Source: Novosphingobium sp. Rr 2-17 (GTDB lineage Bacteria > Pseudomonadota > Alphaproteobacteria > Sphingomonadales > Sphingomonadaceae). From it: 64,000 nt of DNA. Position numbers and translations under genes: made by a program. The notes beneath the pieces are model-generated. The model ran no database searches, was not told where the DNA came from, and was given only the letters and a program-made list of their open reading frames with translations. The DNA lies in assembly GCF_000272475.1 (NCBI RefSeq), contig NZ_AKFJ01000089.1, positions 1-64,000 of the forward strand. The letters are read 5' to 3'. Positions 1-8,154 of the stretch are shown piece by piece. Position 1 is the first letter of the stretch, and every line of letters begins with the position of its first letter.

Positions 1-53
1 GCATGGGTGCAGACAAGTGACTGATTTATAAAGTTTAATTTAACTGGACAAGA

Positions 54-100
54 GACTCTTAATCAGCCGGTCCTTGGTTCGAGCCCAAGTGCGTCCACCA
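54..100 (+). tRNA. 3' end of tRNA-Lys(CTT), partial; attachment-site remnant
   Basis: Seen: the anticodon loop CTCTTAA with anticodon CTT at 58-60, a variable loop, a T-arm with stem CTTGG/CCAAG around TTCGAGC, the acceptor 3' strand TGCGTCC and the discriminator A plus CCA ending at 100. The 5' half (acceptor, D-arm and 5' anticodon stem) is not present in bases 1-53, and the bases before the loop no longer pair with the 3' side of the anticodon stem. Known: many integrases use the 3' end of a tRNA gene as attachment site and leave such a copy at the far end of the element. An integrase remnant lies 34 bases away, which fits. It is unlikely to be transcribed as a working tRNA. Confidence 0.75.
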
Positions 101-133
101 TTTTTCTGCCTATATTCCAGTCAGTTACAGACC

Positions 134-375
134 TTATGTAACGAGATAGAGGTTCGGCCTCTTCGGACTGTGACCATTTTTGTAACCTACTCCTTCCAGC
201 TTTTCCGCCGCGTTTGCCACTTCGGCGATTGTGGCCGGAATAATCAGCTGGCCGGCGTAAGGCGCCAGATGCTTGACCGACATAGGCGCGTAGCGGCGCA
301 CCATCGTGTCTGACTTCCATCCCCCCAGCTCCTGAAGCACCCAAGTGGGGACGTCATTTTGCCGGAGCCCTCTCG
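134..375 (-). pseudogene. tyrosine recombinase/integrase, C-terminal fragment
   Basis: About 75 residues of the C-terminal catalytic domain of a phage-type integrase remain: LRQNDVPTWVLQELGGW followed by KSDTMVRRYAPMSVKHL. This covers the conserved W/H box and the nucleophile tyrosine of the RRYA motif. The reading frame upstream of about 375 runs into an IS3-family transposase fragment on the other strand, so the rest of the integrase (including the RHxxR residues) is lost. Its stop codon lies 34 bases from the tRNA-Lys 3' end, the usual position of an integrase next to its attachment site. The junction position is approximate. The fragment is almost certainly non-functional. Confidence 0.75.
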
Positions 376-923
376 CCCAGGTCAATCGCCAGTTCCATGC
401 TCCGGCCCCGAACATACTCTGGGTTTCGGATTTCACGTATGTCGCCACCTGGGCGGGCATCGTTTACGTCGCCTTCTTAATCGATGCCTACGCCCGCTAT
501 ATCGTGGACTGGCGGGTCAGCAGGACCGCACACGCCAACTTCATTCTGGATGCCCTGGAGCAGGCTAGCCATGAGCGTCGCCCCGTTCACCCAGGCGGGC
601 TCATTCACCATAGCGACCTTGGATCGCAATACGTATCTATCAAGTACACCGAGCGCCTCGCTGAAGCGGGCATCGAGCCGTCCGTCGGCAGCGTCGGTGA
701 CAGCTATGACAACGCTTTGGCAAAGACGATCAACGGCCTCTACAAAGCCCAGGTGATCCATCGGCGAGGACCTTGGCGATCGTAAGCCCTCGAGTACGCC
801 ACGCTGGAATGGGTCGACTGGTTCAACAATCGGCGGCTCTTAGAACCCATCGGCAACATTCCGCCGTCGAAGCGGAGCAGCGCTACTACGCCATGCCGGA
901 CGACGTACCACTGGCAGCCTAAT
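376..923 (+). pseudogene. IS3-family transposase OrfB, 5'-truncated and broken
   Basis: The translation matches the DDE integrase core of IS3-family OrfB: WVSDFTYV (first Asp), HHSDLGSQYVS (second Asp) and DNALAKTINGLY. At the third catalytic position the usual Glu (DNALAETING) is Lys. An in-frame TAA at about 781 interrupts the protein; the downstream sequence EYATLEWVDWFNNRRLLEP continues in the same frame, and a further frameshift near 870 precedes the terminal MPDDVPLAA. The N-terminal part and OrfA are missing, the left edge abutting the integrase remnant. With a mutated Glu, a stop, a frameshift and no left end, this copy cannot move by itself. Confidence 0.85.
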
Positions 924-928
924 TTAAC

Positions 929-961
929 TCAAATGGCCTCCGGCAGTCCCGGTGCGGTTCA
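929..961 (+). repeat. right-end terminal inverted repeat of the IS3-family remnant
   Basis: Just after the transposase stop is AAATGGCCTCCGGCAG followed by TCCCGGTGCGGTTCA. Its reverse complement begins TGAACCGCACCGGGA, like the ends of IS3-family elements of the IS407/IS51 type, which start TGAACCG. No matching left end is present. Bases 962-1070 hold no recognisable gene. Confidence 0.55.
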
Positions 962-1070
962 CTACAAATCCGTGCAGCCATCCTCAATCGCTTCACCGCA
1001 CTCGGAAATCCCGAAACTCACCGCGTCGCGTAACAGCCTGCCATCAAAGCCAAAGCCCTGATCCAAGACC

Positions 1071-1089
1071 GATTTTTGTAACAAAAATC
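1071..1089. terminator. AT-rich hairpin after the TonB receptor gene
   Basis: GATTTTTG-TAA-CAAAAATC is a perfect 8-bp stem with a 3-base loop, two bases past the stop of the receptor gene on the minus strand. It could act as a weak terminator, but the stem is AT-rich and lacks a clear GC core. Confidence 0.35.
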
Positions 1090-1090
1090 T

Positions 1091-3571
1091 CTATAGGGTT
1101 ACCGCGACGACTAAGCCGTAGGTCCGGGGATCGTAGGGCGTTGCCTTGACGTTTAGCGGTTCCATTGTTTGGACCAGCACATTGGTCTTGTAGCGATTGT
1201 TGGTCAGGTTACGGACGTAGCCGGTGATCGAGAACCGATTGTCGCTTGTCGTCCATGTTGCATTGAAATCCGCGATGATTTCGTCGCCGACTCTAACGTA
1301 TTGGCCCGCTCCTTGCGCAACCAAGTCGGGCGTGAGGAACTGCCCACTGTTGCTATGGGCTGAAAGAAAACGCGCATCGCCATGCAACGCCAGCCGCGAG
1401 CCGTCTTTGAGGTCAAAGGTATGGGTATAGGCCGCGTTGATGGTATGCGGCACGACGTTGTCGAATTTCGTGGCCGCCGCATATCTGGCGAACAGTTCCG
1501 GTCGATCGACGAAGTAAGCATTGACGTACGCATAGTCGAGCTGGAACTCGTCATTCGATGTTGGCTTGTACAAAAGTTCGAGCTCGCCGCCGTACATTCT
1601 GGCGGGCACCGACAAAGTGATGAACGATAGCACCTGGGGATTTCCGGATACAGTCACTCCGTTCGTCTGATAGCCCGAAAACCGGTAGTAATAAGCATCG
1701 ACGTTCACTTGCAAACGACGGTCGAAAAAGCGGTTCTTTGAACCGACTTCGAACGAAGTGACGGTTTCGGCATTGAACGGCATGACTTCAGGGTTTCCGC
1801 TTGCGCCGGTCGCAACTTGTACGTCTCCCGGCAGAAACCCTGTGGAAACCATGGCGTACAACAAGTTGTCCTGCGTCACGTCATGCTCGATGCGGGCCTT
1901 GTAAGTGATGTTGTTGAAGCGCCGTGTCGCCTGCTCCCCGGTGAGTTCCAGAGAACTCCAGATCGGCGGATTTTCTGGAAATGGAAAGCCGTTGGTGTTC
2001 TTGTTATAGAGCTGCTCGTTCCGGACGTAAGTGTAATCGTAGCGGAGGCCGCCGGTGAAACGCCAGTCGTCGGTAAACCTGTAGGTCGCCTCACCAAAAA
2101 CGCCGGCGTTCTTGGTATGGCGATCATTCGACCGCGTAAACGACACCGCACCGCTGTCGAGAAACGTCAGCGACGTGAAGGCGGTCAACCAGTTTTCATA
2201 ATAGAAGCCACCTGCTTGCCAGGTCAGCTTTCCGTCTTGGGGCGAGGAGAGTCTGAGCTCCTGCGTCAAAAAATGGTCCTTGGGTGTGTAGTCGGCTTGG
2301 CTCAAGCTGCCTGTACTGGGGCTTGGCGTGATGAGGGCAGCATCCTGTTGGAAGGTGCGCCAGGCCGGCAACCAAGTGAGATTGACGCTACCAAGATCCA
2401 GGTTGAACTCGCCCCAATACTGTCGCAGCTTCGTCTTCCCGGACCCGATCTCGGCAGAGGTGGCCTCCATCCTGTTGGGAGAGGTCAGAATGTATTGAGT
2501 GCCGCCTGTATGCGACGTGTTAGCTTCAAATTGTGCCCCTAGAAGTACGGAAAACGCGTCGCTAGGCTTGTACAGCAGCTTAGCACGAGCCGCAGTGGTA
2601 GCCATTGCTCCGCCCTCGCGTGACACATAGCCATCGCGCGAATAGCGGTTCGCCGCCACCCGGATCGCGAGATCATCGCCCACAGGTACGTTCACCGCGC
2701 CGGTGTAGCGTTGGAGATCGTAATTGCCATGTTCCATCGAACCGTCAAATCCAAGATGATCAAGTTCCGGATTGGCGGTGTGGATCGCCACGACGCCCGC
2801 GGTAGCGCTGCGCCCATACAAAGTGCCCTGCGGCCCCCGCAAAACCTCGACGCGCCCGATATCGTATGAGCCACCCAGCCCCTCGTACACATTGTCGACG
2901 TAAACTGCGGTCGCGGGGACGGACGAGACGTTGGTACCGGTCGCCAGGACGCTCGCCGAAAGGCCGCGAATGGTGATACCACTTCCGGCGTTGTCGCTTT
3001 TTCCGCCGACGGTATCGAGCGTAAGCCCGCCCACGACGCCGGGCACGTCCTGCAAAATATCTTGCAGCGAGTAACGTCCCTGCTGTCGCAGCGCGGCGCC
3101 TTCTCGCACGCTGACCGAAACCGCTGTCTTTTGGACGTTGGAAACGCGGCGTTCTGCGGTGACGACGATTTCCTGGAGACCTTCCTGTGCAGGAGGTGCT
3201 TGGTTCCCGCTCGCATCACCTGCCTCAACGGCCGCGACGCGGGATTGGGCGTTTCCCGCCGATACCAAAGCGATCGCACCGGACGGGCCACGCCGCGCAA
3301 CGAAGCCGGTTTTGGAAAGCAGGGCATCCAGTGCGGCATCGTCGGATAAAGACCCGGATACGCCGGCGCTTCGGAGGCCGGAAATCTGGTCGGTACGATA
3401 GATGATCTGTCGACCGGACTGCTTGGCATAACTGTCGATTGCAGACTGAAGGCTGCCGGCACTCACGTTGTAGTGGTGGCTGGAATTGCTTTGTGCCCAG
3501 GCGGGCGCACCAATCGCCACAAGGCTAGTGCCTGCCAGGAACAAGGTCGCGGCTATCTTTATGTCCATCAA
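1091..3571 (-). CDS. TonB-dependent transducer (FecA-like) with N-terminal signalling domain
   Basis: 826 residues. Residues 1-27 are a signal peptide ending PAWAQ. Residues 33-103 form an STN (secretin/TonB N-terminal) domain, SLQSAIDSYAKQSGRQIIY, found in receptors that signal to FecR. A TonB-box-like EIVVTAE lies near residue 135, followed by the plug (TIRGLSASV, VYVDNVYEG, RVEVLRGPQGTLYGRSATAG) and a beta-barrel. The protein should sit in the outer membrane, import a TonB-dependent ligand and signal its occupancy. It lies 73 bp downstream of the fecR-like gene on the same strand. The ligand is unknown; no siderophore genes are adjacent. The C-terminus ends VAVTL rather than the usual terminal Phe. 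Confidence 0.93.
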   Translation of the reverse strand: MMDIKIAATLFLAGTSLVAIGAPAWAQSNSSHHYNVSAGSLQSAIDSYAKQSGRQIIYRTDQISGLRSAGVSGSLSDDAALDALLSKTGFVARRGPSGAIALVSAGNAQSRVAAVEAGDASGNQAPPAQEGLQEIVVTAERRVSNVQKTAVSVSVREGAALRQQGRYSLQDILQDVPGVVGGLTLDTVGGKSDNAGSGITIRGLSASVLATGTNVSSVPATAVYVDNVYEGLGGSYDIGRVEVLRGPQGTLYGRSATAGVVAIHTANPELDHLGFDGSMEHGNYDLQRYTGAVNVPVGDDLAIRVAANRYSRDGYVSREGGAMATTAARAKLLYKPSDAFSVLLGAQFEANTSHTGGTQYILTSPNRMEATSAEIGSGKTKLRQYWGEFNLDLGSVNLTWLPAWRTFQQDAALITPSPSTGSLSQADYTPKDHFLTQELRLSSPQDGKLTWQAGGFYYENWLTAFTSLTFLDSGAVSFTRSNDRHTKNAGVFGEATYRFTDDWRFTGGLRYDYTYVRNEQLYNKNTNGFPFPENPPIWSSLELTGEQATRRFNNITYKARIEHDVTQDNLLYAMVSTGFLPGDVQVATGASGNPEVMPFNAETVTSFEVGSKNRFFDRRLQVNVDAYYYRFSGYQTNGVTVSGNPQVLSFITLSVPARMYGGELELLYKPTSNDEFQLDYAYVNAYFVDRPELFARYAAATKFDNVVPHTINAAYTHTFDLKDGSRLALHGDARFLSAHSNSGQFLTPDLVAQGAGQYVRVGDEIIADFNATWTTSDNRFSITGYVRNLTNNRYKTNVLVQTMEPLNVKATPYDPRTYGLVVAVTL

Positions 3572-3644
3572 TGTCTCTCCCTGAACTTTGCACTTTGAAG
3601 CGCATTATCAGGCCAAGACAATCAAGACGCGAAAAGCCGTAATG

Positions 3645-4619
3645 TTATTCTGCCGATGATAGTCGAATTGTATCGGCGTCCTCGTCAACCTTAAGTCCAT
3701 AGGCGTCGCCAAGCAGCCTGACAAAATCTTCCACGTTGTCGGCGCGGAAAGCTCCGCCGATGCGAATACGGCCCGTCCGGTCGTCGGCAATGGCGATCTG
3801 GCGGCGGTTATACCGATTGAACTCGGCTGCAGCCTCGCTCAACGTCGTTTGGTCGAATCGCAGAAAACCTTCGCGCCAGGCCAGAGCTTCTTGCACGCGC
3901 TGGACGGATTGCGTCGTTAGCAGGATCGAAGGCGAGCGTGCCAAGGCGACATCGCCAGCGGTAATGACGACGCCACGATCGGTCGATGTCGCTTTCGCGT
4001 CGCTCAGCCTGACGCGCCCCTCTACGACGGACACCGTAATTTTGTCGCTATCCCGGCGAACGGCGAACTTAGTGCCCAGCACGGTCACTTTCTGCCTGCC
4101 GGCATGGACGATGAAAGGCCGTCCGCCGCGATGCGCCACTTCGAAATAGGCCTCGCCTTTGTCTAGCCAGACTTCGCGTAAGTTCGGGTCCAAGAAAGCG
4201 CGCAGTCGTGTTCCCGTATTCAACTGCACCTTGCTGCCATCGACGAGCGGAATAGTTTCCCGCGTTTCTGGACCGGTCGTGAACTGCGCCCCTTGCGCGC
4301 GACGTTCCGGTTCGTGTAGCTGCGGGACGAATGCGGCCAACACTAGGGACGCCGCGAGCGCCGAAGCTGCCGCCGCGCCTCGCCAGCCTCTTAACCACGC
4401 AAAGCGTGGCGACCCGCCAGCTATTGGTGAAGAGGAGGTAAAGCGTATCCGGTCGGCTGCTTGCCAGCCATGCTCGAGGCGCCAGAAGGCGGCTTTATGC
4501 GCCATCTCGTCATCAAGCCATCGGTCCAACGCCGCCTGGTCTTGCTCCGACCAGTCATCCTCTTCGCGACGCAGCAGCCAGTAAGCCGCTTTGTCCTCGA
4601 TCTCGTTTGCAGTGCTCAT
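3645..4619 (-). CDS. fecR: FecR-family anti-sigma/sigma regulator
   Basis: 324 residues. The N-terminal cytoplasmic region (1-60) has the DUF4880 signature AAYWLLRREEDDW and LDRWLDDEMAHKAAFWRLEHGW. A single membrane helix spans about 81-98. The periplasmic FecR domain follows (TGPETRETIPLVDGSKVQLN, GKFAV-type core LGTKFAVRRD), with a short STN-like C-terminus. Known role: it holds the ECF sigma factor at the inner membrane and receives the signal from the STN domain of the outer-membrane receptor. The gene overlaps the sigma-factor gene by 4 bases (ATGA) and precedes the receptor gene, the standard fecI-fecR-fecA order. Confidence 0.92.
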   Translation of the reverse strand: MSTANEIEDKAAYWLLRREEDDWSEQDQAALDRWLDDEMAHKAAFWRLEHGWQAADRIRFTSSSPIAGGSPRFAWLRGWRGAAAASALAASLVLAAFVPQLHEPERRAQGAQFTTGPETRETIPLVDGSKVQLNTGTRLRAFLDPNLREVWLDKGEAYFEVAHRGGRPFIVHAGRQKVTVLGTKFAVRRDSDKITVSVVEGRVRLSDAKATSTDRGVVITAGDVALARSPSILLTTQSVQRVQEALAWREGFLRFDQTTLSEAAAEFNRYNRRQIAIADDRTGRIRIGGAFRADNVEDFVRLLGDAYGLKVDEDADTIRLSSAE

Positions 4620-5179
4620 GCGCGGTCCCTCCGCGGCAACGCGGGCGTTCGCTTGATCTTTCCAGATCCACCCAGCATGAAATCGGCAAGAGCGCGCATG
4701 CCGAGCGTCAATTGGCGTTCGATCGTATCCAGCCCAACGCCTAATCGTTCCGCGGCTTCCCGCGTGGACAGCCCTTCAACTTTGCGCAGCCAGACGACTT
4801 CGCGGCAGCGCGCAGGCAGAACAGCCATCCCCGCCTGTGCTCGACGCAATTCGTCACGTGCGATCAACTGGCGTTCCGCCACGAATAGATCCACATCTTG
4901 GTCCAAATCACCAAGATCCGCGACCAATTCGAATGAAATGATACGCTCGCGCTTTGCCCGATTAATCAGGAGGTTGCGGGCTATTGTGTAGACGTAACGT
5001 TGCGAATGGTCCGGTAGCGCCTCGCTGGCTCCTTTTAAAGCACGTTCGTAGATTTCCTGCCGCAAATCGACGATGTCTTCCAAGCTCGAGCAATTCCTCC
5101 TGATATAGCGCGACAACGCTGCCTCCAGGGGCAGTACCTCGCTGCAGAACCAGACCTTGAGGGTTGCATCGTCTATCAT
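4616..5179 (-). CDS. fecI: ECF RNA polymerase sigma factor, FecI type
   Basis: 187 residues. Sigma region 2 is seen at about 20-85 (LSRYIRRNCSSLEDIVDLRQEIYERAL, YVYTIARNLLINRAKRERI). Region 4 lies at about 120-170 (LPARCREVVWLRKVEGLSTREAAERLGVG, then DTIERQLTLGMRAL), with the helix-turn-helix in STREAAERLGVG. It should direct RNA polymerase to the receptor gene and perhaps to this operon when the receptor is occupied. It is the first gene of the fecI-fecR-receptor set, translationally coupled to fecR. Substrate and target promoters are not deducible here. Confidence 0.93.
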   Translation of the reverse strand: MIDDATLKVWFCSEVLPLEAALSRYIRRNCSSLEDIVDLRQEIYERALKGASEALPDHSQRYVYTIARNLLINRAKRERIISFELVADLGDLDQDVDLFVAERQLIARDELRRAQAGMAVLPARCREVVWLRKVEGLSTREAAERLGVGLDTIERQLTLGMRALADFMLGGSGKIKRTPALPRRDRA

Positions 5180-5506
5180 ACTAAAGCGTTTCTAAGCCTT
5201 TTTACCCGCTGATCATCTCGACAATCGAGAGGGCAAAACACGTAACAAGAATGTTTTCTGGGCCGTTTTGAAAAAATTAAGGGCAATGCCGTCCTAGAGC
5301 TTTTCGGAAACCATCAGGGAGGTTTACCCTGGCCCGGCCTTCGACGCTCACTTCGCTCTCATCTGCTGCGCCCGGGACAGGTAGGCGCAATAAATGCTCG
5401 TCTTAGGCGTCAACGGACTACAAGGTGAATGCTGGCGTTCTCCCGATCAAGGCATCCAGCTCGATATGGGCTGACCCCACTCTCAATGCCGTACAGCCCT
5501 TTTGCG
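5180..5506. other. intergenic region upstream of the sigma-factor gene
   Basis: No credible gene. The first 80 bases are AT-rich and probably hold the promoter of the fecI-fecR-receptor operon. The segment CTAGAGCTTTTCGGAAACC near 5294 resembles the start of the dispersed repeat described at 5507. The rest looks like decayed sequence. Confidence 0.4.
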
Positions 5507-5615
5507 TCTAGAGTGTTTTCGAAGCAGGCGGGATCACCTACTGACTCGGAAACCGCGGCTAAACAAAAGACCAGAGCAACCGAGCCGATGCAGTCGGATC
5601 GGAACTTGCTCTAGA
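5507..5615. repeat. dispersed intergenic repeat, copy 1 (MITE-like)
   Basis: About 105 bp beginning TCTAGAGTGTTTTCGAAGC and ending ACTTGCTCTAGA, so the ends TCTAGAG/CTCTAGA are inverted. A second copy lies at 16112-16214 with the same internal order (GGxATCACCT, CTGAC.CGGAAA, GCGGC.AAACAAAAGAC, GAGCAACCGAGCCGATGCA, TCGGATCGG). Similar short elements starting TAGAGCGTTTTC are common between genes in alphaproteobacteria (recalled, not checked). No coding capacity. Confidence 0.75.
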
Positions 5616-5780
5616 GGCTGATGATGATGGTAACGGGGCCTTCGGGAGCAATCTGCGGCACCCACAGGAACTCACCAGGCTTCAACCGCTCTATGGGGTC
5701 GCCTGCAGAAAGCAGGAAGATTCTGTGGCGGCAACGCTGCTGACCAGACATGTTGCAAGCCGCAGCGCCCGGCGTTTCAT
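5611..5780 (-). pseudogene. L,D-transpeptidase, N-terminal remnant
   Basis: A start MKRRALRLATCLVSSVAATE resembles a signal peptide; after a +1 frameshift near 5728 the frame continues SAGDPIERLKPGEFLWVP and QIAPEGPVTIIISL, then a TAG within the dispersed repeat. In sphingomonad periplasmic L,D-transpeptidases a similar segment (LKPGEFxWxPExAPEGPVxIxIS) precedes the YkuD catalytic domain; that match is from memory. The whole catalytic domain is missing, so the gene is dead. It appears cut exactly where the dispersed repeat begins. Confidence 0.6.
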
Positions 5781-5785
5781 CGCCT

Positions 5786-6105
5786 CAGACCGCGCAGCGA
5801 ACGGGACCGTTTGACAATTCCCTCGCCAGCAATGGGAAGATAAGCGCCGAGACTGTTCTTCGCCAAATGTAGGATCGGCCGGTGCCTTCGCTGGCTCTCG
5901 GGCCGATCGCCTTCCGGTGGCCAATGAAAGCATGGCTCGAAGGTGTAATTGGCCATAAGATTTCCCAGGCTGTTCGCGAATGTCGCTGGGATGTGATGGG
6001 TGCAGCACCATGGAAAACCAATAGCCCCCAATCCTATGAGCACAAAGGTCGATAATTACTGAAATCTCGCCACAAAATTCAATTTACCGCAAATCTCCAT
6101 GACTA
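5786..6105. other. stretch without a supported gene
   Basis: Several overlapping short open frames on the minus strand exist, but none has a recognisable domain, a good ribosome binding site or a consistent amino-acid composition. Probably decayed sequence between the L,D-transpeptidase remnant and the small membrane protein gene. Confidence 0.4.
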
Positions 6106-6285
6106 TTATCGCTTATCTTTTTTAGCGAAAATATTTGGTAGATACATATTAGCAACCAACGTCAAAGCTAAAAAGACGAGCGCAATCACCAAGGCTATTA
6201 CCCAGTATCTGGGATCCTCGCGTGATACGAACCATCCTGCAATCAAAGCCGGAACAAACAAAACGAGACGAGCAATTAAGGACAT
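6106..6285 (-). CDS. small two-helix membrane protein
   Basis: 59 residues from the start MSLIARLVLFVPALIAGWFV, chosen because CAGGAGAATCACAA places a GGAG ribosome site seven bases before this ATG. Two hydrophobic helices (about 3-20 and 28-48) are separated by the polar loop SREDPRYW; the C-terminus NIFAKKDKR is basic and so probably cytoplasmic. The local sequence is AT-richer than its neighbours. No family is recognised. It sits between decayed elements, so it may be cargo of a mobile element or a resident small protein. Confidence 0.5.
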   Translation of the reverse strand: MSLIARLVLFVPALIAGWFVSREDPRYWVIALVIALVFLALTLVANMYLPNIFAKKDKR

Positions 6286-6319
6286 TTGTGATTCTCCTGA
6301 CCTGACCCCCAACCTTTCA

Positions 6320-6715
6320 TCAGGTTGCGATTAGAGTCTTGCCTTCGTTGTCGCGCATAAGCGCGGGTTGAGCGATGGCCTGCGCAGCGAGCGCCGCCGG
6401 GGTGGCATATCCGAGCGAGGAGTACGATCGCTCGGTGTTGTAATCATCGGTCCATGCAGCGATCTTTTCACGGGCGTGACCCATGCTCATGACAGCGTCT
6501 CGTTGAGCAGCTCGTCGCGTCCGCCCGCCCGGCTTGCGACGCTGGGCGGACAGTTTGGCCAGCTCGCGGACAGCCCGCTTGCCCGAGATCGCGGTATCCG
6601 GCAACGCCCCGAGTCATTCGCACAAGACGTCATCGACGATATTGAGTACCCGGAACCTGCGGCCCGTGACGAACTGGTCATGCCCGAAGTCGAGGCGCCA
6701 CCGCAGCATCCCCTC
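6320..6715 (-). pseudogene. IS3-family transposase OrfB remnant with internal deletion
   Basis: Read in frame pieces: RWRLDFGHDQFVTGRRFRVL then NIVDDVLCE, a stop, LGALPDTAISGKRAVRELAKL then SAQRRKPG, a jump, RDELLNETL, a frameshift, and GHAREKIAAWTDDYNTERS then YSSLGYATPAALAAQ. This is the order of an IS3-family OrfB core (first Asp in LDFGHD), but the block that carries the second Asp (SDNGTE) and the catalytic Glu (VESFNG) has been deleted. One stop and one frameshift also interrupt it. The remnant ends one base before the end of the aldehyde dehydrogenase gene and does not damage that gene. Confidence 0.82.
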
Positions 6716-6716
6716 C

Positions 6717-8108
6717 TCAGAAGTGTGCGTCGATATCGACCACATCGATCAGCTTGTGATTCACGAATTCCTTTAGCCCGAGGCCCAGCAATTCGCGGCC
6801 ATAGCCCGAACGGCGGATGCCTCCGAACGGCAGGTCGGCTTCCACTTTGGTCGGGTGGTTGACGAACACCATGCCGGTCGAAATCCGTTTCGCCACTTCC
6901 GCGCCGTGCGCGGGATCGGAGGTGAAGACCGATCCGCCAAGTCCGAAGGGCGAGTCATTGGCGATGCGGACGGCATCTTCCTCGTCCTTCGCGCGGAACA
7001 GCATCGACACCGGCCCGAAGAACTCCCAGTAGCGCGCCGGATTGCCTTCATCGACATCGGTCAGAATGGTCGGCTGTACGAAAGCGCCCTGATTGGGGAC
7101 CGCCGGGCCGACTTCTTCGGCCGTCGCCCCCAGTTCGACCGCCTCGCGAATCTGTTCCCTGATGTCGTCTGCCGCCTTTTGCGAGGACAGCGGCGCGAGC
7201 GTGGTCTTCGCATCGAACGGATCCCCGGTGACGAGCTTGGCCACAGCCTTGCGATAGCCGTCCAGGAACGTGTCATAGATCTCGTCCACGACGATCATGC
7301 GCTTGGACGAGACGCAGACCTGTCCACCGTTCCAGTGGCGGCCGAACACCGCCCAGTCGATGGTCTTGGGCATGTCGGCATCGGCCAGGACGACGAAGGC
7401 GTCGGCGCCGCCCAGTTCCATCGTCGATTTCTTGAGCGCCTTGCCGGCCTCAGAGGCGACTACGGCGCCAGCGGCTTCCGAACCCGTCAGCGCCACGCCG
7501 TGAACACGGGGATCGTTGATGATCAGGTTGATCTGATCGCGCGTGGCGTAGAGATTCTTGAAGGCGCCTTCTGGCAGACCGGCGTCAGTCATTAGCTTCT
7601 CGAAGGCCGCCGCGCTTTGCGGGACGTTCGATGCGTGCTTGAGGATGAGCGTGTTGCCGGCCGAGAGCTGTGGCGCCAGAATGCGCGCAATCTGGTAATA
7701 GGGGAAGTTCCACGGCTCGATCGCCAAGAGAACGCCGAGCGGCTCATGCACCAGCATCGCATCCCCCTCTGCGGGATCGAGCACCGGCAGCTTCTCAGGC
7801 TTCAGCAATTCTTCCGCGTGACGGACGTAGTATTCGAAAATCTTGGCTGACAACTCCACTTCGGCCTCGGCCTCGGCGATGAGCTTGCCCATTTCCAGCG
7901 TCAGCAGCTTGGCAAAGGCATTGCTGTCGCGCCGCAGAATGTCGGCGGCATTCTGGAGAATGCGCCCGCGCTCGGCAAACGGAGTATCCCGCCATTTCTG
8001 GAAGGCCGCATCCGCCTTATCCAAGGCCGCATTGACCTCCGCATCGGTGGCGTCGGGAAACGTCGCGACGGTTTCTCCGGTGTAGGGATTGATGGATGCA
8101 TAGGCCAT
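6717..8108 (-). CDS. NAD(P)-dependent succinate-semialdehyde-type aldehyde dehydrogenase
   Basis: 463 residues from MAYASINPYTGE; this ATG was chosen because AGGAG lies seven bases upstream, too close for the two earlier starts. The fold motifs are complete: IEPWNFPYYQ, GNTLILKHAS, ALTGSEAAG, catalytic base Glu231 in MELGGADAF and nucleophile Cys265 in GGQVCVSSKR, then PFGGIRRSGYGREL. The INPYTGE start and short N-terminus resemble the Sad/YneI group that oxidises succinate semialdehyde; other small aldehydes are possible. It is the last gene of the pntA1-pntA2-pntB operon, with a 46-base gap, which suggests that its NAD(P)H is balanced by the transhydrogenase. Confidence 0.85.
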   Translation of the reverse strand: MAYASINPYTGETVATFPDATDAEVNAALDKADAAFQKWRDTPFAERGRILQNAADILRRDSNAFAKLLTLEMGKLIAEAEAEVELSAKIFEYYVRHAEELLKPEKLPVLDPAEGDAMLVHEPLGVLLAIEPWNFPYYQIARILAPQLSAGNTLILKHASNVPQSAAAFEKLMTDAGLPEGAFKNLYATRDQINLIINDPRVHGVALTGSEAAGAVVASEAGKALKKSTMELGGADAFVVLADADMPKTIDWAVFGRHWNGGQVCVSSKRMIVVDEIYDTFLDGYRKAVAKLVTGDPFDAKTTLAPLSSQKAADDIREQIREAVELGATAEEVGPAVPNQGAFVQPTILTDVDEGNPARYWEFFGPVSMLFRAKDEEDAVRIANDSPFGLGGSVFTSDPAHGAEVAKRISTGMVFVNHPTKVEADLPFGGIRRSGYGRELLGLGLKEFVNHKLIDVVDIDAHF

Positions 8109-8154
8109 TGCCATTCTCCTTCGTGAATAGGGGGTATTTCGTTTTCGCAAGTGG

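Noticed and set aside
54..100. Complete tRNA-Lys gene
   Set aside because: The 5' half is absent and the anticodon stem cannot pair with the upstream bases.
5777..6043. Overlapping minus-strand frames of 78-106 codons
   Set aside because: Mutually exclusive frames without domains; probably decayed DNA.
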